Source: an uncultured Candidatus Saccharibacteria bacterium (lineage in GTDB: Bacteria > Patescibacteriota > Saccharimonadia > Saccharimonadales > Saccharimonadaceae). From it: 64,000 nucleotides of DNA. The first letter of the stretch is position 1; every line of letters begins with the position of its first letter. Below, piece by piece: positions 40,666-49,284 of this stretch. The notes under the pieces are model-generated. The model made no database searches, was not told where the DNA came from, and saw only the letters and a list, made by a program, of their open reading frames with translations. Made by a program: the position numbers and the translations under genes. The stretch spans positions 1 through 64,000 of the forward strand of contig CASXXK010000001.1 of NCBI GenBank assembly GCA_949480205.1. Direction: 5' to 3'.

Positions 40666-41367
40666 CTATTCAGCGTTGGTATGAACGGCAGTAACGTCGT
40701 CACAATCATCTAAAGCATCAAGCAGACGCTCAAGTTTCTCACCGTCTTCGTCAGACACAGCGACGGATGTAGTTGGCACATACTTCAGTTCAGCGTTAGT
40801 GACGGTGAGCCCAGCATCCAACAAAGCCTGACGGACTTTCATCAAATCGCTTGGAGCCGTAAGAACAACTAGGCCTTCTTCCCCTTCGTCGACGTCCTCA
40901 GCGCCAGCGTCAAGTACGGTCATCATAGCGTCTTCACCAGTTTCTGAAACTTCAATCCAGCCTTTACGGACGAACTGGAACATTACTGAACCGGGATCAG
41001 CCATACGCCCGCCGTTTTTGTTGAGCGTATTGCGCACTTCGGGCATGGTGCGATTCTTATTATCAGTGGCAACCTCAATAATAATGCCGACGCCACCAGG
41101 ACCATAACCCTCATAGGTCTCCTCAATCAAAGCGGCGGCAGTTTTATCAGCCACGCGTGCAATCGCCCGTTCAATATTAACTTTGGGCATGTTAGCCTGG
41201 CGGGCTTTTTCTAGCATCATTGCTAGAGATGGGTTCATGCTAGGGTCGGTCCCAGCGCGTGCTGCAATGGCAATTTGGTTGGCGATCTTAGTAAACAATG
41301 CGCCACGCTTTGCGTCGACGACAGCCTTTTGGCGTTTGGTAGTGGCCCATTTGCTATGTCCGGACAT
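40666..41367 (-). CDS. yebC: YebC/TACO1-family protein
   Basis: The N-terminus MSGHSKWATTKRQKAVVDAKRG and the segments EKARQANMPKVNIERAI and YEGYGPGGVGIIIEVATDN are diagnostic. 233 aa, full length. The family is described as DNA-binding regulators and, more recently, as translation factors that help with polyproline stretches. Downstream it shares a bidirectional terminator with the HIT gene. Confidence 0.94.
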   Translation of the reverse strand: MSGHSKWATTKRQKAVVDAKRGALFTKIANQIAIAARAGTDPSMNPSLAMMLEKARQANMPKVNIERAIARVADKTAAALIEETYEGYGPGGVGIIIEVATDNKNRTMPEVRNTLNKNGGRMADPGSVMFQFVRKGWIEVSETGEDAMMTVLDAGAEDVDEGEEGLVVLTAPSDLMKVRQALLDAGLTVTNAELKYVPTTSVAVSDEDGEKLERLLDALDDCDDVTAVHTNAE

Positions 41368-41463
41368 GTTTGTTCTCCCGATTAAAATTTACTATGCTTT
41401 GTATATATTATACTATTTTTCTTGATTTTTACTAGAGCCAAGAATAATGTTACAATCAAATCG

Positions 41464-41927
41464 TGGACAAGTGGTCCATGGAGCCCAAAAGCAGCCAAGT
41501 TCACTCCTTCGCTAGCTGGCGGTCTTCAGAAAAAGATCGTGAAGTTCTCCTTATACCGTCAAAAGAAACGAACAAGGTTAGTTTTAGGCTATAATTATGG
41601 TTATTTCCTAGAAAATGAACTTCTTTACCGATGTTGACGTCATTCGGGTTGCTGAGATATGCTGGAGGCGTTCGATAGTTGATTACTTCGTGCGCAGCGG
41701 GAACTTCAATTTGGCTAATACTGCTGGCGTCCTTAGGAACGCTGGCCAGAACGGCAACTGGTGGTCGTCGCGTGGGGCTGATAATGTCTGGGGCTCAGCT
41801 GGGCTGGGCGGTTACAACCTCGAATTCAATGCTAATGATGTGAACCCGTCGAATGGTCCGACGAATCGTTACATCGGTTTCCCCCTCCGCTGCCTTATGT
41901 TTTTGCCGCGGTGGGTGCCGATCTTTT
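41464..41927 (+). ncRNA. Candidate structured RNA enclosing cassette C5
   Basis: H1 TGGAC-AAGTG-GTCCA (41464-41478); H2 TCGCT-AGCT-GGCGG (41509-41522, with two G-U pairs); H3 long-range AAAAGATCG (41531-41539) with CGATCTTTT (41919-41927); H4 GAAGTTC (41541-41547) with GAACTTC (41617-41623); H5 CCTT (41549-41552) with AAGG (41574-41577), where C1 and C4 have CCTC/GAGG; H6 CCCTCCGC (41883-41890) with GCGGTGGG (41908-41915, one mismatch). -10 TACAAT at 41451-41456. It ends 12 nt before tRNA-Leu without its own terminator. Confidence 0.6.
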
Positions 41928-41986
41928 ACAACAAATCTATGGTCCCCGGAACAGGACTTGAACCTGCACCTGATTACTCAGACTAG
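41615..41986 (+). CDS. Orphan FISUMP/DUF1566-like C-terminal domain, cassette C5
   Basis: The frame can begin at ATG 41615, which overlaps the H4 helix strand, or at the border GTG 41690. It reads VRSGNFNLANTAG, NAGQNGNWWSSRGAD, a variable Gly-rich part, GYNLEFNANDVNPSNG and TNRYIGFPLRCLMFLPRWVPIF. The frame then runs antisense through tRNA-Leu, so the natural product, if any, would end near the border. C5 and C6 share the same C-terminal extension CLMFLPRWVPIF. No ribosome site at either start. Confidence 0.42.
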   Translation: MNFFTDVDVIRVAEICWRRSIVDYFVRSGNFNLANTAGVLRNAGQNGNWWSSRGADNVWGSAGLGGYNLEFNANDVNPSNGPTNRYIGFPLRCLMFLPRWVPIFYNKSMVPGTGLEPAPDYSD

Positions 41987-42026
41987 CACCTGAAGCTAGC
42001 GCGTCTGCCAATTCCGCCATCCGGGG
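41940..42026 (-). tRNA. tRNA-Leu (CAG)
   Basis: Minus strand, 87 nt with long variable arm; acceptor CCCCGGA/TCCGGGG, anticodon loop TTCAGGT, encoded CCA at 41940-41942. Confidence 0.93.
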
Positions 42027-42066
42027 ATGTATATATTATACTATAGTTATAGGGGCGGGTTAAGTA

Positions 42067-42095
42067 TTGACATTTTGCATAAGGTATGCTATTAT
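42067..42095 (+). promoter_or_regulatory. Near-consensus promoter for the 170-aa membrane protein
   Basis: TTGACA (42067-42072), 17 nt ending TATGC, TATTAT (42090-42095); leader of about 80 nt. Confidence 0.82.
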
Positions 42096-42181
42096 TATAG
42101 TAGAAGCACGATATCTAGATTGTTGCTTAGGTTTTTGATAGAGTCTTGATGGAAAATTCTTTCAAAAAGGAGGGGTGGAAG

Positions 42182-42694
42182 ATGAGCGATAGAAACAAAG
42201 AACTAATCTCAGCAATAGCATTATCTATACCGGCTATAATGCTTGGAGCGTGTGCATTTTTTGGGGATACCACCTTCGGTGAAATGTCACGATTAGACAC
42301 GCAAATCTTTTGCGCGCTATGGTCCCTATGTTGCGCATGCTGTGCAATTATTACATTTATCGGTGATCGACGGCTCAATGATTGGATTAATCCACTATGG
42401 AATGCTTACAATCAAAAAGCAATGGAACGCTATAAGCAGCGCGAAACTATGCGAGCCGAGCGAGAAAAAGACCCAATTTTTGTGGCAAAACGAAAAAAAC
42501 GGAACCTGATTACGGCTTGGATAGTGCTCATCATAGGCCCCGTTATCGCCCTATTTATAAGCATTGCGTTATTTGTATATTTTAGGTCCGAAGGATACGG
42601 CGCAGTATTAGTGGTAGTTGCGTTCGGTGTTATACAGATATGGGCATTAATATTAAAAGAATACTTACAGATAAAAAATAGCAGTGACTCATAA
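42182..42694 (+). CDS. Membrane protein of unknown function, 170 aa
   Basis: Start at ATG 42182 follows AAGGAGGGG by 6 nt; an earlier ATG at 42146 lacks a site. Four hydrophobic helices (about residues 8-28, 42-62, 112-135, 138-158) with a charged cytoplasmic loop (about 70-105) rich in Arg, Lys and Glu. No family recognised. It shares the promoter type and long leader of the other accessory genes here. Confidence 0.65.
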   Translation: MSDRNKELISAIALSIPAIMLGACAFFGDTTFGEMSRLDTQIFCALWSLCCACCAIITFIGDRRLNDWINPLWNAYNQKAMERYKQRETMRAEREKDPIFVAKRKKRNLITAWIVLIIGPVIALFISIALFVYFRSEGYGAVLVVVAFGVIQIWALILKEYLQIKNSSDS

Positions 42695-42759
42695 TGAGTT
42701 TTAGCCACTGCCTGTATGCTACGTCTCACCATCAAAACTTATCAAATCCCGATAGTACC

Positions 42760-42790
42760 TTATAGGGCTGCAGAAATTGCAGCCCTATAA
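42760..42790. terminator. Strong 13-bp hairpin between convergent genes
   Basis: TTATAGGGCTGCA pairs perfectly with TGCAGCCCTATAA, loop GAAAT. It lies 14 nt after the ftsH stop on the minus strand; T-runs are poor on both strands. Confidence 0.6.
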
Positions 42791-42804
42791 TTATCAATGG
42801 CTTC

Positions 42805-44706
42805 TTAGCGCAACTTGGCGGCAGCTGGAAGTTTGGCATCCTTGAGAATTGGCTCAAGGTCTTTTTCTTCCAAAGTTTCTTGCTTAAGCAAAGCTTCGGC
42901 AAGTTTGTCGAGCACTGGACCGTTGGCCTTGAGTACAGCTTCGGCACGTGCAGCAGCCTCATCAGACAAAGCTTTAACTTCCAAATCGATTAGTTCGGCG
43001 GTCTTTTCGGAATATGGCTTACCTGTAGAGATGGTATAGTAGCCGGTCTCACCTTCCGGGAAAACGAGGTTGCGGGTTTGCTTACCCATTCCCTCCTCTA
43101 CGACCATTTCTTTGCTCAGCTGAGCGACATGTTGCAGGTCAGACGAAGCGCCAGTGGTAATGGCTTCTGGGCCGAAGACGAGTTTTTCGGCAATGCGCCC
43201 GCCCATAGCACGAGCTAAAATATCCTTAAGCTCATAAATACTCTTGTAGCTACGGTCTTCAGGTGGCAAGAACCAAGTGACACCCCCGGTACGACCGCGT
43301 GGGATAATTGTGACCTTATGCACTGGATCGGAATCCGGCAAGACGTGACCAACAATGGCGTGACCAGCCTCGTGATAGGCGGTAAGTTTGCGCTCTTGGT
43401 CATTCATGACTTTACTCTTGCGCTCTGGGCCAATTGCAACCCGCTCAAAGGCTTCGGTAATGTCGTCGTTGGTGATTTCTTTGTGGCCTTCACGTGCAGC
43501 GGTGATGGCAGCCTCATTAGCGATATTAGCAAGGTCAGCACCCGAGCTACCGGCGGTCTTGGCAGCCAAAGCGTCCAGGTTGACGTTCTTGTTGACAGGT
43601 TTATTCTTAAAGTGGACGTTCAAAATCTCAAGGCGGTCTTTGCGTTCTGGTAAAGTGACGTTGACATGACGATCAAAACGACCCGGGCGAAGCAAAGCCT
43701 TATCCAACATATCTACACGGTTAGTGGCGGCAATGACAATCACACCAGAGTCGTTGTCAAAACCGTCCATCTCGACCAAGATTTGGTTGAGAGTTTGCTC
43801 ATCCTCGCGGCCAGCACCACCACGAGCATCGCGTTTGTGAGCCACGGCGTCAATTTCGTCGATAAAGATGATGGATGGAGCATTTTTCTTAGCTTTAGCA
43901 AAGAGATCGCGCACGCGCGAGGCACCCACACCAACGAACATCTCGGCAAATTCAGAACCAGAAATACTGAAGAATGGCACTGAGGCTTCACCAGCCACGG
44001 CGCGAGCCATGAGGGTCTTGCCAGTACCAGGATCGCCGGCAAGCAAGACGCCGCGCGGGATTTTGGCGCCAAGTTTTTCGTATTTCTTGGGTTCTTTGAG
44101 AAAATCTACGACTTCTTCCAAATCTTGCTTGGCAGATTCATTACCAGCCACATCTTTAAAAGTGACACGTTTTTTGTCTGGACCGTAAAGTTTAGCTTTC
44201 GCCTTGCCAAAACCCATAGATTGGTTATTCATGGACTGAGCTTGACGCATCATGGAACTAAAGAACAAAACAATAATAATAACTGGCACTACAATGATAG
44301 CAATATTGAGGGCATAGTCCCAAAAGTTGGAAACTTCGGTATATTCAATTACGGGATATTTTGCCTGGCAAGTAGAGAGATCTTCTCCATTTAAGCCGAG
44401 ACATTGATCAATAAGACCTTGCTCATAGAGCGTACCCGAAGGATCTTTACGGGAGACTTGAGTATAACGATCTTTGCCCTTGAGGGTGATTTTGAGATCG
44501 CTGCCTTCGACGGTAATCTTGGCGATGTTGCCGTTTTCGTCGTTGGCGCGCGCAATCACATCGGAAAGTGGAACCTCTTCAACTGTGGATGCAGGGGCAG
44601 AGAGCGAGGCAATGGCACCACAACACAAAATTAACAAAATAGTGAACACGAGCCAACGAAAAATATTGCTATTTTTGGTTGGCTTTTTCTTAACAGCTTG
44701 TGGCAC
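42805..44706 (-). CDS. ftsH: ATP-dependent zinc metalloprotease FtsH
   Basis: Membrane-bound AAA+ protease for quality control. Membrane helices at about residues 17-36 and 131-152 flank the periplasmic part; Walker A GDPGTGKT (224-231), Walker [10 protein letters not shown], the second region of homology [18 protein letters not shown], and the zinc site HEAGH (about 444-448) are all intact. 633 aa, full length. The start is GTG 44706, with AGGAGG 6 nt upstream. Confidence 0.96.
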   Translation of the reverse strand: MPQAVKKKPTKNSNIFRWLVFTILLILCCGAIASLSAPASTVEEVPLSDVIARANDENGNIAKITVEGSDLKITLKGKDRYTQVSRKDPSGTLYEQGLIDQCLGLNGEDLSTCQAKYPVIEYTEVSNFWDYALNIAIIVVPVIIIVLFFSSMMRQAQSMNNQSMGFGKAKAKLYGPDKKRVTFKDVAGNESAKQDLEEVVDFLKEPKKYEKLGAKIPRGVLLAGDPGTGKTLMARAVAGEASVPFFSISGSEFAEMFVGVGASRVRDLFAKAKKNAPSIIFIDEIDAVAHKRDARGGAGREDEQTLNQILVEMDGFDNDSGVIVIAATNRVDMLDKALLRPGRFDRHVNVTLPERKDRLEILNVHFKNKPVNKNVNLDALAAKTAGSSGADLANIANEAAITAAREGHKEITNDDITEAFERVAIGPERKSKVMNDQERKLTAYHEAGHAIVGHVLPDSDPVHKVTIIPRGRTGGVTWFLPPEDRSYKSIYELKDILARAMGGRIAEKLVFGPEAITTGASSDLQHVAQLSKEMVVEEGMGKQTRNLVFPEGETGYYTISTGKPYSEKTAELIDLEVKALSDEAAARAEAVLKANGPVLDKLAEALLKQETLEEKDLEPILKDAKLPAAAKLR

Positions 44707-44818
44707 GATACCTCCTATTGGTCGATGAATAAAAACTCTAAGTTATACCTATAATAGTATCACGCCGAAGGAGTGCGGTCAAATGGGGGTGGTATAATAT
44801 TGTATTGAGGAAGCGCCG

Positions 44819-44947
44819 ATGAATGGCTGGTTCCCTTTGGACGAAGCTTTGGAAATGGAGACGACGCCATGGTGCCATGCAATTTTACATGGTTATAAAA
44901 AATATTCGGAAAGTGGTGAGTTTCAGATGATTGAGGATAAGAGATAG
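44819..44947 (+). CDS. Small protein, 42 aa
   Basis: ATG 44819 follows TATAAT (about 44793-44798) and a GAGGAAG ribosome site. The peptide MNGWFPLDEALEME... ends MIEDKR; it is acidic with two aromatic patches and no membrane helix. It marks the left edge of the accessory island after ftsH. No family recognised; a remnant of a longer gene is possible. Confidence 0.45.
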   Translation: MNGWFPLDEALEMETTPWCHAILHGYKKYSESGEFQMIEDKR

Positions 44948-45059
44948 TGTTACTGCATAGGGAAAGGTTAGGCTAAAGGTTAGGCTTTATAAAGCAAGGG
45001 TTAACAAAATTTCTAGCGGGGGAGTAACTATGTTATAATATACTGGAAGAAGAACTACT

Positions 45060-45518
45060 ATGAGTACGACAATTGGCGAAGTCTCCATACCGGTAGATGA
45101 TAGCGGCTTTATCTTATTGCAATGTCCATTTTGCAGTGAATTTTTTAAATTACACCCTAAGGACTATGAAGCTGATGATGTGATCAAGATTCATTGCCCG
45201 AGCTGCGGCTTTAAGGCTCATGACTACCTTACAGAAGAGGTACTTGAGTTAGCTCGTAAAAAAGCAATAAACTATACAAACAACCTTATCCATAAAGAAA
45301 TAAAGAAACTGGAGAGGCAACTCAAAAGTGCAAATTTTTCGTTTAAGGTAAGCAAGCAAGTACAGCACGTAGATGAATATCCAATTAGGTATGGTATAGA
45401 CAATTTAGAAGTCATTAAATATCCGTGCTGTGATAGAGAAGCCAAGATTAAGTCAATATATAAAATGTGTGGCAGTTATTGCCCGTTTTGTGGAGTTAGA
45501 TATGAAAAAAATCGATAA
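45060..45518 (+). CDS. Zinc-ribbon protein, 152 aa
   Basis: Two CxxC pairs near residues 22-25 and 45-48 (CPFC, CPSC) form one zinc ribbon; a charged coiled-coil-like helix (about 60-95) follows; a second set CC...CPFC lies at about 122-145. So the protein has two zinc ribbons joined by a helix. TATAAT and a GGAAGAAG site precede the ATG. It overlaps the next gene by 17 nt. A DNA- or RNA-binding sensor role is possible but not shown. Confidence 0.65.
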   Translation: MSTTIGEVSIPVDDSGFILLQCPFCSEFFKLHPKDYEADDVIKIHCPSCGFKAHDYLTEEVLELARKKAINYTNNLIHKEIKKLERQLKSANFSFKVSKQVQHVDEYPIRYGIDNLEVIKYPCCDREAKIKSIYKMCGSYCPFCGVRYEKNR

Positions 45519-46269
45519 AAAGCAACTAAAAATCGTTTCTATGGAATTTAGAAACATTGCTAATCGTGTGATGAATTGCAATCGCGATACGGGCATGCCG
45601 TTACTTAAGAAGCTACTTGCGTATATTGATAACAATGAAATAATATCTGAATATGTTAGAGGGTATCTTAGTCCCGATGATTTTCAAGAAGTTAAAAGCG
45701 GAACAATTTTTAATTCAATGGGTGATACAGAACAGGAAGAAGTATCTCACACGTATCAATACCTAAAATATGCCACTGATAACTTTGAATATTTTGATTG
45801 CGATATAGCATCGGGGTACGCTAGAAATATCGATGACTCCATAAAAGAGTTTTGCTATAGAATTATCTTGCCTTTTGTAAATTATATCGAAACTTATCTT
45901 GTGCAGATTGGCATTAAAATGGGTTATGATGAAGATGTGAAATATGCCATTACGGTTAGCGGTGGAACAGCACAAGTTAACATTGCGGATAATGGCTCTG
46001 ACATTGATGCGACTCAGAATAATAGTATGGGCATCACTCAACTAAACGCTTTAATTACTGGCATTTTTAATAATATACCAGATAGTTTAGATGATAAAAC
46101 AAAAGAACAAATTAGGGATAGTCTCGATGTCATTAAAGAAGAAGCGCAGAGTAGCAAACCGCAAGGGAAAATTATCAAGACCGCTATAGCGTTCCTTCGC
46201 GGAATAAACTCCACGACACAATTTGCAGCTGCAGTTGCAGCCCTAGCTCAATTTATTAGTTCAATATGA
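45502..46269 (+). CDS. Unknown protein with hydrophobic C-terminus, 255 aa
   Basis: Start ATG 45502 (MKKIDKKQLKIVSMEF). The N-terminal ~150 residues are helical and acidic with Tyr-rich parts; then a polar linker (GGTAQVNIADNGSDIDATQNN), amphipathic helices and a C-terminal hydrophobic helix FAAAVAALAQFISSI. The last ~90 residues resemble C-termini of uncharacterised proteins I associate with phage-defence-type gene neighbourhoods, where a terminal helix could act on membranes. Paired by overlap with the zinc-ribbon gene. Confidence 0.6.
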   Translation: MKKIDKKQLKIVSMEFRNIANRVMNCNRDTGMPLLKKLLAYIDNNEIISEYVRGYLSPDDFQEVKSGTIFNSMGDTEQEEVSHTYQYLKYATDNFEYFDCDIASGYARNIDDSIKEFCYRIILPFVNYIETYLVQIGIKMGYDEDVKYAITVSGGTAQVNIADNGSDIDATQNNSMGITQLNALITGIFNNIPDSLDDKTKEQIRDSLDVIKEEAQSSKPQGKIIKTAIAFLRGINSTTQFAAAVAALAQFISSI

Positions 46270-46294
46270 AATTCTAAATAAGAAGCTACAACTC

Positions 46295-46369
46295 ATGTCG
46301 CGTAAAATAGATTTAACTGGGCAAAAGGTTGGAAGCTTAAGCGCCAAAGAATATGTTGGCGATAGGTAA
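46295..46369 (+). pseudogene. N-terminal remnant of a phage-type HNH/AP2-like gene
   Basis: ATG 46295 opens MSRKIDLTGQKVGSLSAKEYVGDR and stop. This is the typical start of phage HNH/AP2-domain proteins (RKIDLTGQKFGRLTV...). The rest of the gene is missing. Confidence 0.5.
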
Positions 46370-46463
46370 GGGGCGGATACGAGCTGCTGGTGAATATCAC
46401 TGGAAATACATCTAATGACTCTTTAGTGGTGAATTATTATAGAATTTCAAACGCACCGATGTC

Positions 46464-46507
46464 CTAATCCGTAACCCTCAAATTTTCCAGTCTTCATTTA
46501 CAGCCAT
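46464..46507 (-). pseudogene. Fused remnant of the gene pair found at 49745-50262
   Basis: On the minus strand MAVNEDWK matches the start of the 76-aa protein (MIVNEDWKP) and is joined directly to the last codons of the 99-aa protein (LRVTD-like). A deletion of a paralogous pair explains it. Confidence 0.45.
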
Positions 46508-46606
46508 TTAAGATACTATCTCACCACTCGCCCAAAGGTTATATTTTACTTTATCTAAATAGTTCAACCTATCTTCGAGGCTTGGGAATTTTAAGTTATC
46601 AGCCAT
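46508..46606 (-). CDS. Possible small protein or fragment, 32 aa
   Basis: MADNLKFPSLEDRLNYLDKV... ends EIVS just before the remnant at 46464-46507. The rest of 46270-46853 shows no other gene; it reads as decayed DNA. Confidence 0.3.
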   Translation of the reverse strand: MADNLKFPSLEDRLNYLDKVKYNLWASGEIVS

Positions 46607-46853
46607 CACAAAATGATACTCTCATCTACACCTAAATACTTCATAACCGTAATGGAACTTGGCGATTGTTTCATATTAAGACCAATTATTGACTTAAATG
46701 CCAAAAAGTAAATGGAAAAACTTAGCCCCTAAGTCTAACATCTAGAAGCCAATGGCTTGCTTAAAACTTTTCCGCCATCTACCGCTCAGTCGAGGAGACA
46801 TTGGAAATCGTGATATAATTAAGTTAGCAATAATTGTAATCCAATGAGGAAGT

Positions 46854-47372
46854 ATGCTTTACCTAAGACTCGCCAATCTGGAAGATGCTGATGCTGAATA
46901 CGAGGCATTACAAAAAGTTCCAAGGAGCGAAAATGGTCTGGAAAATGACTACTTTGGCATTACTAAACAAGAGTTCTTAAAAACTGGACTACCGAAAATC
47001 ATTAACGATTGTTCAATTACTCCGACCGAAACTTATGTACCACAAAGTTATTATTTTTTGTGGAAGGATAATAAAATTGTCGGTTGGTTTAAGTTCCGCC
47101 ACCAACTCTGCGAGAGTCTCAAGAAAAATGGTGGACATATTGGCTATGTAATTATTCCTGAATATCGTGGCAATGGCTATGCTGCGCGAGGGCTAAAGTT
47201 ATTGCTCGATAAAGTCCGTAATGTTATTCCAGAGGATGAGTTTTGGCTATTCGCTCACAAAAATAACCTTGCCTCACAAAAAGTCATGTTAGCAAATGGC
47301 GCATACAAAGTTGACGAAGAAACAATTGATGGCATAACTTATGTCCAGATGAGAATTAAAAAGCACAATTAA
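46854..47372 (+). CDS. GNAT-family N-acetyltransferase, 172 aa
   Basis: GHIGYVIIPEYRGNGYAARGLKLLLDK at about residues 96-122 is the acetyl-CoA-binding motif A (R/Q-x-x-G-x-G/A), followed by NLASQKVMLANGAYKV typical of RimJ/ribosomal-type acetyltransferases. TATAATT lies upstream and GAGGAAG is the ribosome site. Substrate unknown. Confidence 0.85.
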   Translation: MLYLRLANLEDADAEYEALQKVPRSENGLENDYFGITKQEFLKTGLPKIINDCSITPTETYVPQSYYFLWKDNKIVGWFKFRHQLCESLKKNGGHIGYVIIPEYRGNGYAARGLKLLLDKVRNVIPEDEFWLFAHKNNLASQKVMLANGAYKVDEETIDGITYVQMRIKKHN

Positions 47373-47410
47373 CTGATAAATTACAATTTTTGTACTTCAT
47401 AATCGTAACG

Positions 47411-47830
47411 CTATTCTCGCTCGCCGGGTTCATGCTCGCCTCTCATTTTTTCCACTTTTCTTTTATGCTCTTCACGGGCTTTCTTGGCTAACTCCCAAAA
47501 CTTCTTCCTCACAACCTCCCGCTCCTTGCCCTCTAGTATCCTGCTTCCATCTTCGGTAACCTCATAATATAAATAATCATCACTACTATAATCTATTCGG
47601 CTGGACTGTTCGGCATATAAAACTAACTCGTCGCCTTGTGTCTTTACAAAATAATCAAACCCACCAAACATTCCCGGAATAGTAATATGCCCAGAGCAAT
47701 TTTCCGTAATTTTCGGAAACTCAAAATCAGGGTTTTCTTCTAGATATTTATCAAAACCACAAAACTTGCACTTATCAATAATTAGTTCGCGGAAGTTTTG
47801 CTCCAGTTTTTCTTGATAACGTTTTAACAT
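47411..47830 (-). CDS. Hypothetical protein, 139 aa
   Basis: Soluble; contains CKFCGF and a later Cys (ENCSGH), then a Tyr-rich beta segment and a highly charged helical tail (KKAREEHKRKVEKMRGEHE). It starts 1 nt after the stop of the UDG-like gene, so the two form an operon. Family not recognised. Confidence 0.6.
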   Translation of the reverse strand: MLKRYQEKLEQNFRELIIDKCKFCGFDKYLEENPDFEFPKITENCSGHITIPGMFGGFDYFVKTQGDELVLYAEQSSRIDYSSDDYLYYEVTEDGSRILEGKEREVVRKKFWELAKKAREEHKRKVEKMRGEHEPGERE

Positions 47831-47831
47831 T

Positions 47832-48512
47832 TTAACTTTTGAGAGCCTTAATCACTTTTGTAAAATTTTCTGCTCCGAGATTCGCCTCTGATAAAATCGC
47901 ATTGCGCGAACTATGTGCAAGAATACAGTTGCCAGTTTGCCGATACGAGGCGAGTTCTGGTACAGCCTCAAACCATAACTTTTCGCTCCGCATAATAAGG
48001 ATAATGGCATTATTCCGAATCGCTTGACGCACGAGCTCAAAACCATAGCGTTGCGATTCTAATGGATCGCTCAAATTGAAGTTAGCCGATTTAGAATGAT
48101 AAGGAAAGTATTCAATGATTGCGAAATTACGATCCAAATCATCACGCGTAACACCGTGGCTAGCTAAAGGATTCACAATCTTTTGGCGCAACCACTTGCC
48201 ACCGTTAGTCCAATCAAATTGATTGTCGAGATGAACTAAGCGAGATTTAGCAGGGTCTAGATTATCGCGCAGTGCTTGTTGGAATTCTTGACAATCTAGT
48301 TCTACATTTTCTTCAGTCTCTCCACATCCAGGATTTAGCAACAAGCAAATGACTTTGGCCGAAAGGACCTTACCGATGTAAGGTTGTGGTAAAAGTTCTA
48401 CTCGCAAGCTATAAAAATCGGCTAACTTAATATCCCAGTCACATTTAGCGAGATAAGGCGGGTTTTTCTGTTTGGCTACTTCAAGCCAAGGATTAGGTAT
48501 ATCTACTGGCAT
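47832..48512 (-). CDS. Uracil-DNA-glycosylase-superfamily-like protein, 226 aa
   Basis: CLLLNPGCGETE near residue 55, IIEYFPYHS near 128 and a C-terminal HSSRNAILSEANLG resemble the UDG-like fold found in several uncharacterised proteins (motif N-P-G early, aromatic-H-S late). No standard uracil glycosylase active-site motif (GQDPY) is present, so the activity is uncertain. TATAAT and GGAG precede the ATG. Confidence 0.6.
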   Translation of the reverse strand: MPVDIPNPWLEVAKQKNPPYLAKCDWDIKLADFYSLRVELLPQPYIGKVLSAKVICLLLNPGCGETEENVELDCQEFQQALRDNLDPAKSRLVHLDNQFDWTNGGKWLRQKIVNPLASHGVTRDDLDRNFAIIEYFPYHSKSANFNLSDPLESQRYGFELVRQAIRNNAIILIMRSEKLWFEAVPELASYRQTGNCILAHSSRNAILSEANLGAENFTKVIKALKS

Positions 48513-48552
48513 GTAGGCTCCATTTCTTAATATAATTCTATTATAAACCTAA

Positions 48553-48582
48553 AATCACCTGCAGAAATATCTGTAGGTGATT
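48553..48582. other. 13-bp hairpin upstream of the UDG-like gene
   Basis: AATCACCTGCAGA pairs with TCTGTAGGTGATT (one G-U), loop AATA; on the plus strand it is followed by TATTATAAC. The rest of 48583-48850 shows no gene; a minus-strand stretch (KNAKTLKR) recalls the tail of the 134-aa protein at 56584 and may be a remnant. Confidence 0.45.
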
Positions 48583-48851
48583 TATTATAACATATTTTTG
48601 CACTTTTGTACATGGTCGACCCAACTTCGCGAAGCTATAACCGAATTTCAAGGTGTTAGCTCGGGAGATGATGACCTGTACTTATGATAACACATAGGTT
48701 GCGAGTTGGGAATTAGGAATAAAAGAATAAGCGAGAATTGCCGTTTTAGCGTTTTGGCGTTTTTCGGATGGGTCGGGCTATGCAAGTTTGGGGTTAACAA
48801 GGTTTCTTGAGGGTAGCCGATATAAACCATTAGCATTAAAGAATAAAACCA

Positions 48852-48880
48852 TTGACAAGTCAAACTTCAGGGGGTATTAT
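48852..48880 (+). promoter_or_regulatory. Near-consensus promoter of the TIR-like gene pair
   Basis: TTGACA (48852-48857), 17 nt, TATTAT (48875-48880), then AAAGGAGG 6 nt before the ATG. Confidence 0.8.
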
Positions 48881-48897
48881 AGACCAAAAGGAGGAAC

Positions 48898-49284
48898 ATG
48901 GCAAAAGTTAGGTGCTTTATAAGCTTTGATTATGACAACGACTTAGACTTAAAGAATCTATTAGTAGGGCAATCGAAGAATGATGATTCCCCATTTGAGA
49001 TTTCTGATTGGTCAATTAAAGAAGCGAGTCCGACATGGCAGAAAGAGGCTAGAGACCGGATTAAGAAGTCAGACCAAGTTATTGTTATCTGTGGCCAGCA
49101 TACGGATACTGCTACGGGTGTTGCTAAAGAGCTATCTATCGCTCAGGAAGAAGGCAAAAGTTATTTTTTACTTGCTGGACGTGCAGATGGTAAGAACAAG
49201 AAACCGACCTCAGCAAAAAGTAGCGACAAACTGTACAAATGGACTTGGGATAATCTTAAGAAATTAATCAATGGTGGTAGATAA
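48898..49284 (+). CDS. ThsB/MTH538-type TIR-like protein, 128 aa
   Basis: RCFISFDYDNDLDLKNLLVGQSK, FEISDWSIKEASPTWQKEARDRIKKSDQVIVICG and a distal helix match the MTH538 TIR-like family (DUF1863/ThsB_TIR), which includes the Thoeris sensor ThsB that makes a cyclic ADP-ribose signal during phage infection. A single small domain of normal length. It overlaps the following membrane protein gene by 14 nt, so the two are one unit; no ThsA gene is present. Confidence 0.8.
   Translation: MAKVRCFISFDYDNDLDLKNLLVGQSKNDDSPFEISDWSIKEASPTWQKEARDRIKKSDQVIVICGQHTDTATGVAKELSIAQEEGKSYFLLAGRADGKNKKPTSAKSSDKLYKWTWDNLKKLINGGR

Noticed and set aside
48648-48863. Minus-strand 71-aa frame
   Set aside because: It covers the promoter region of the TIR-like gene, has no ribosome site, and reads as low-quality sequence; at most a decayed tail.
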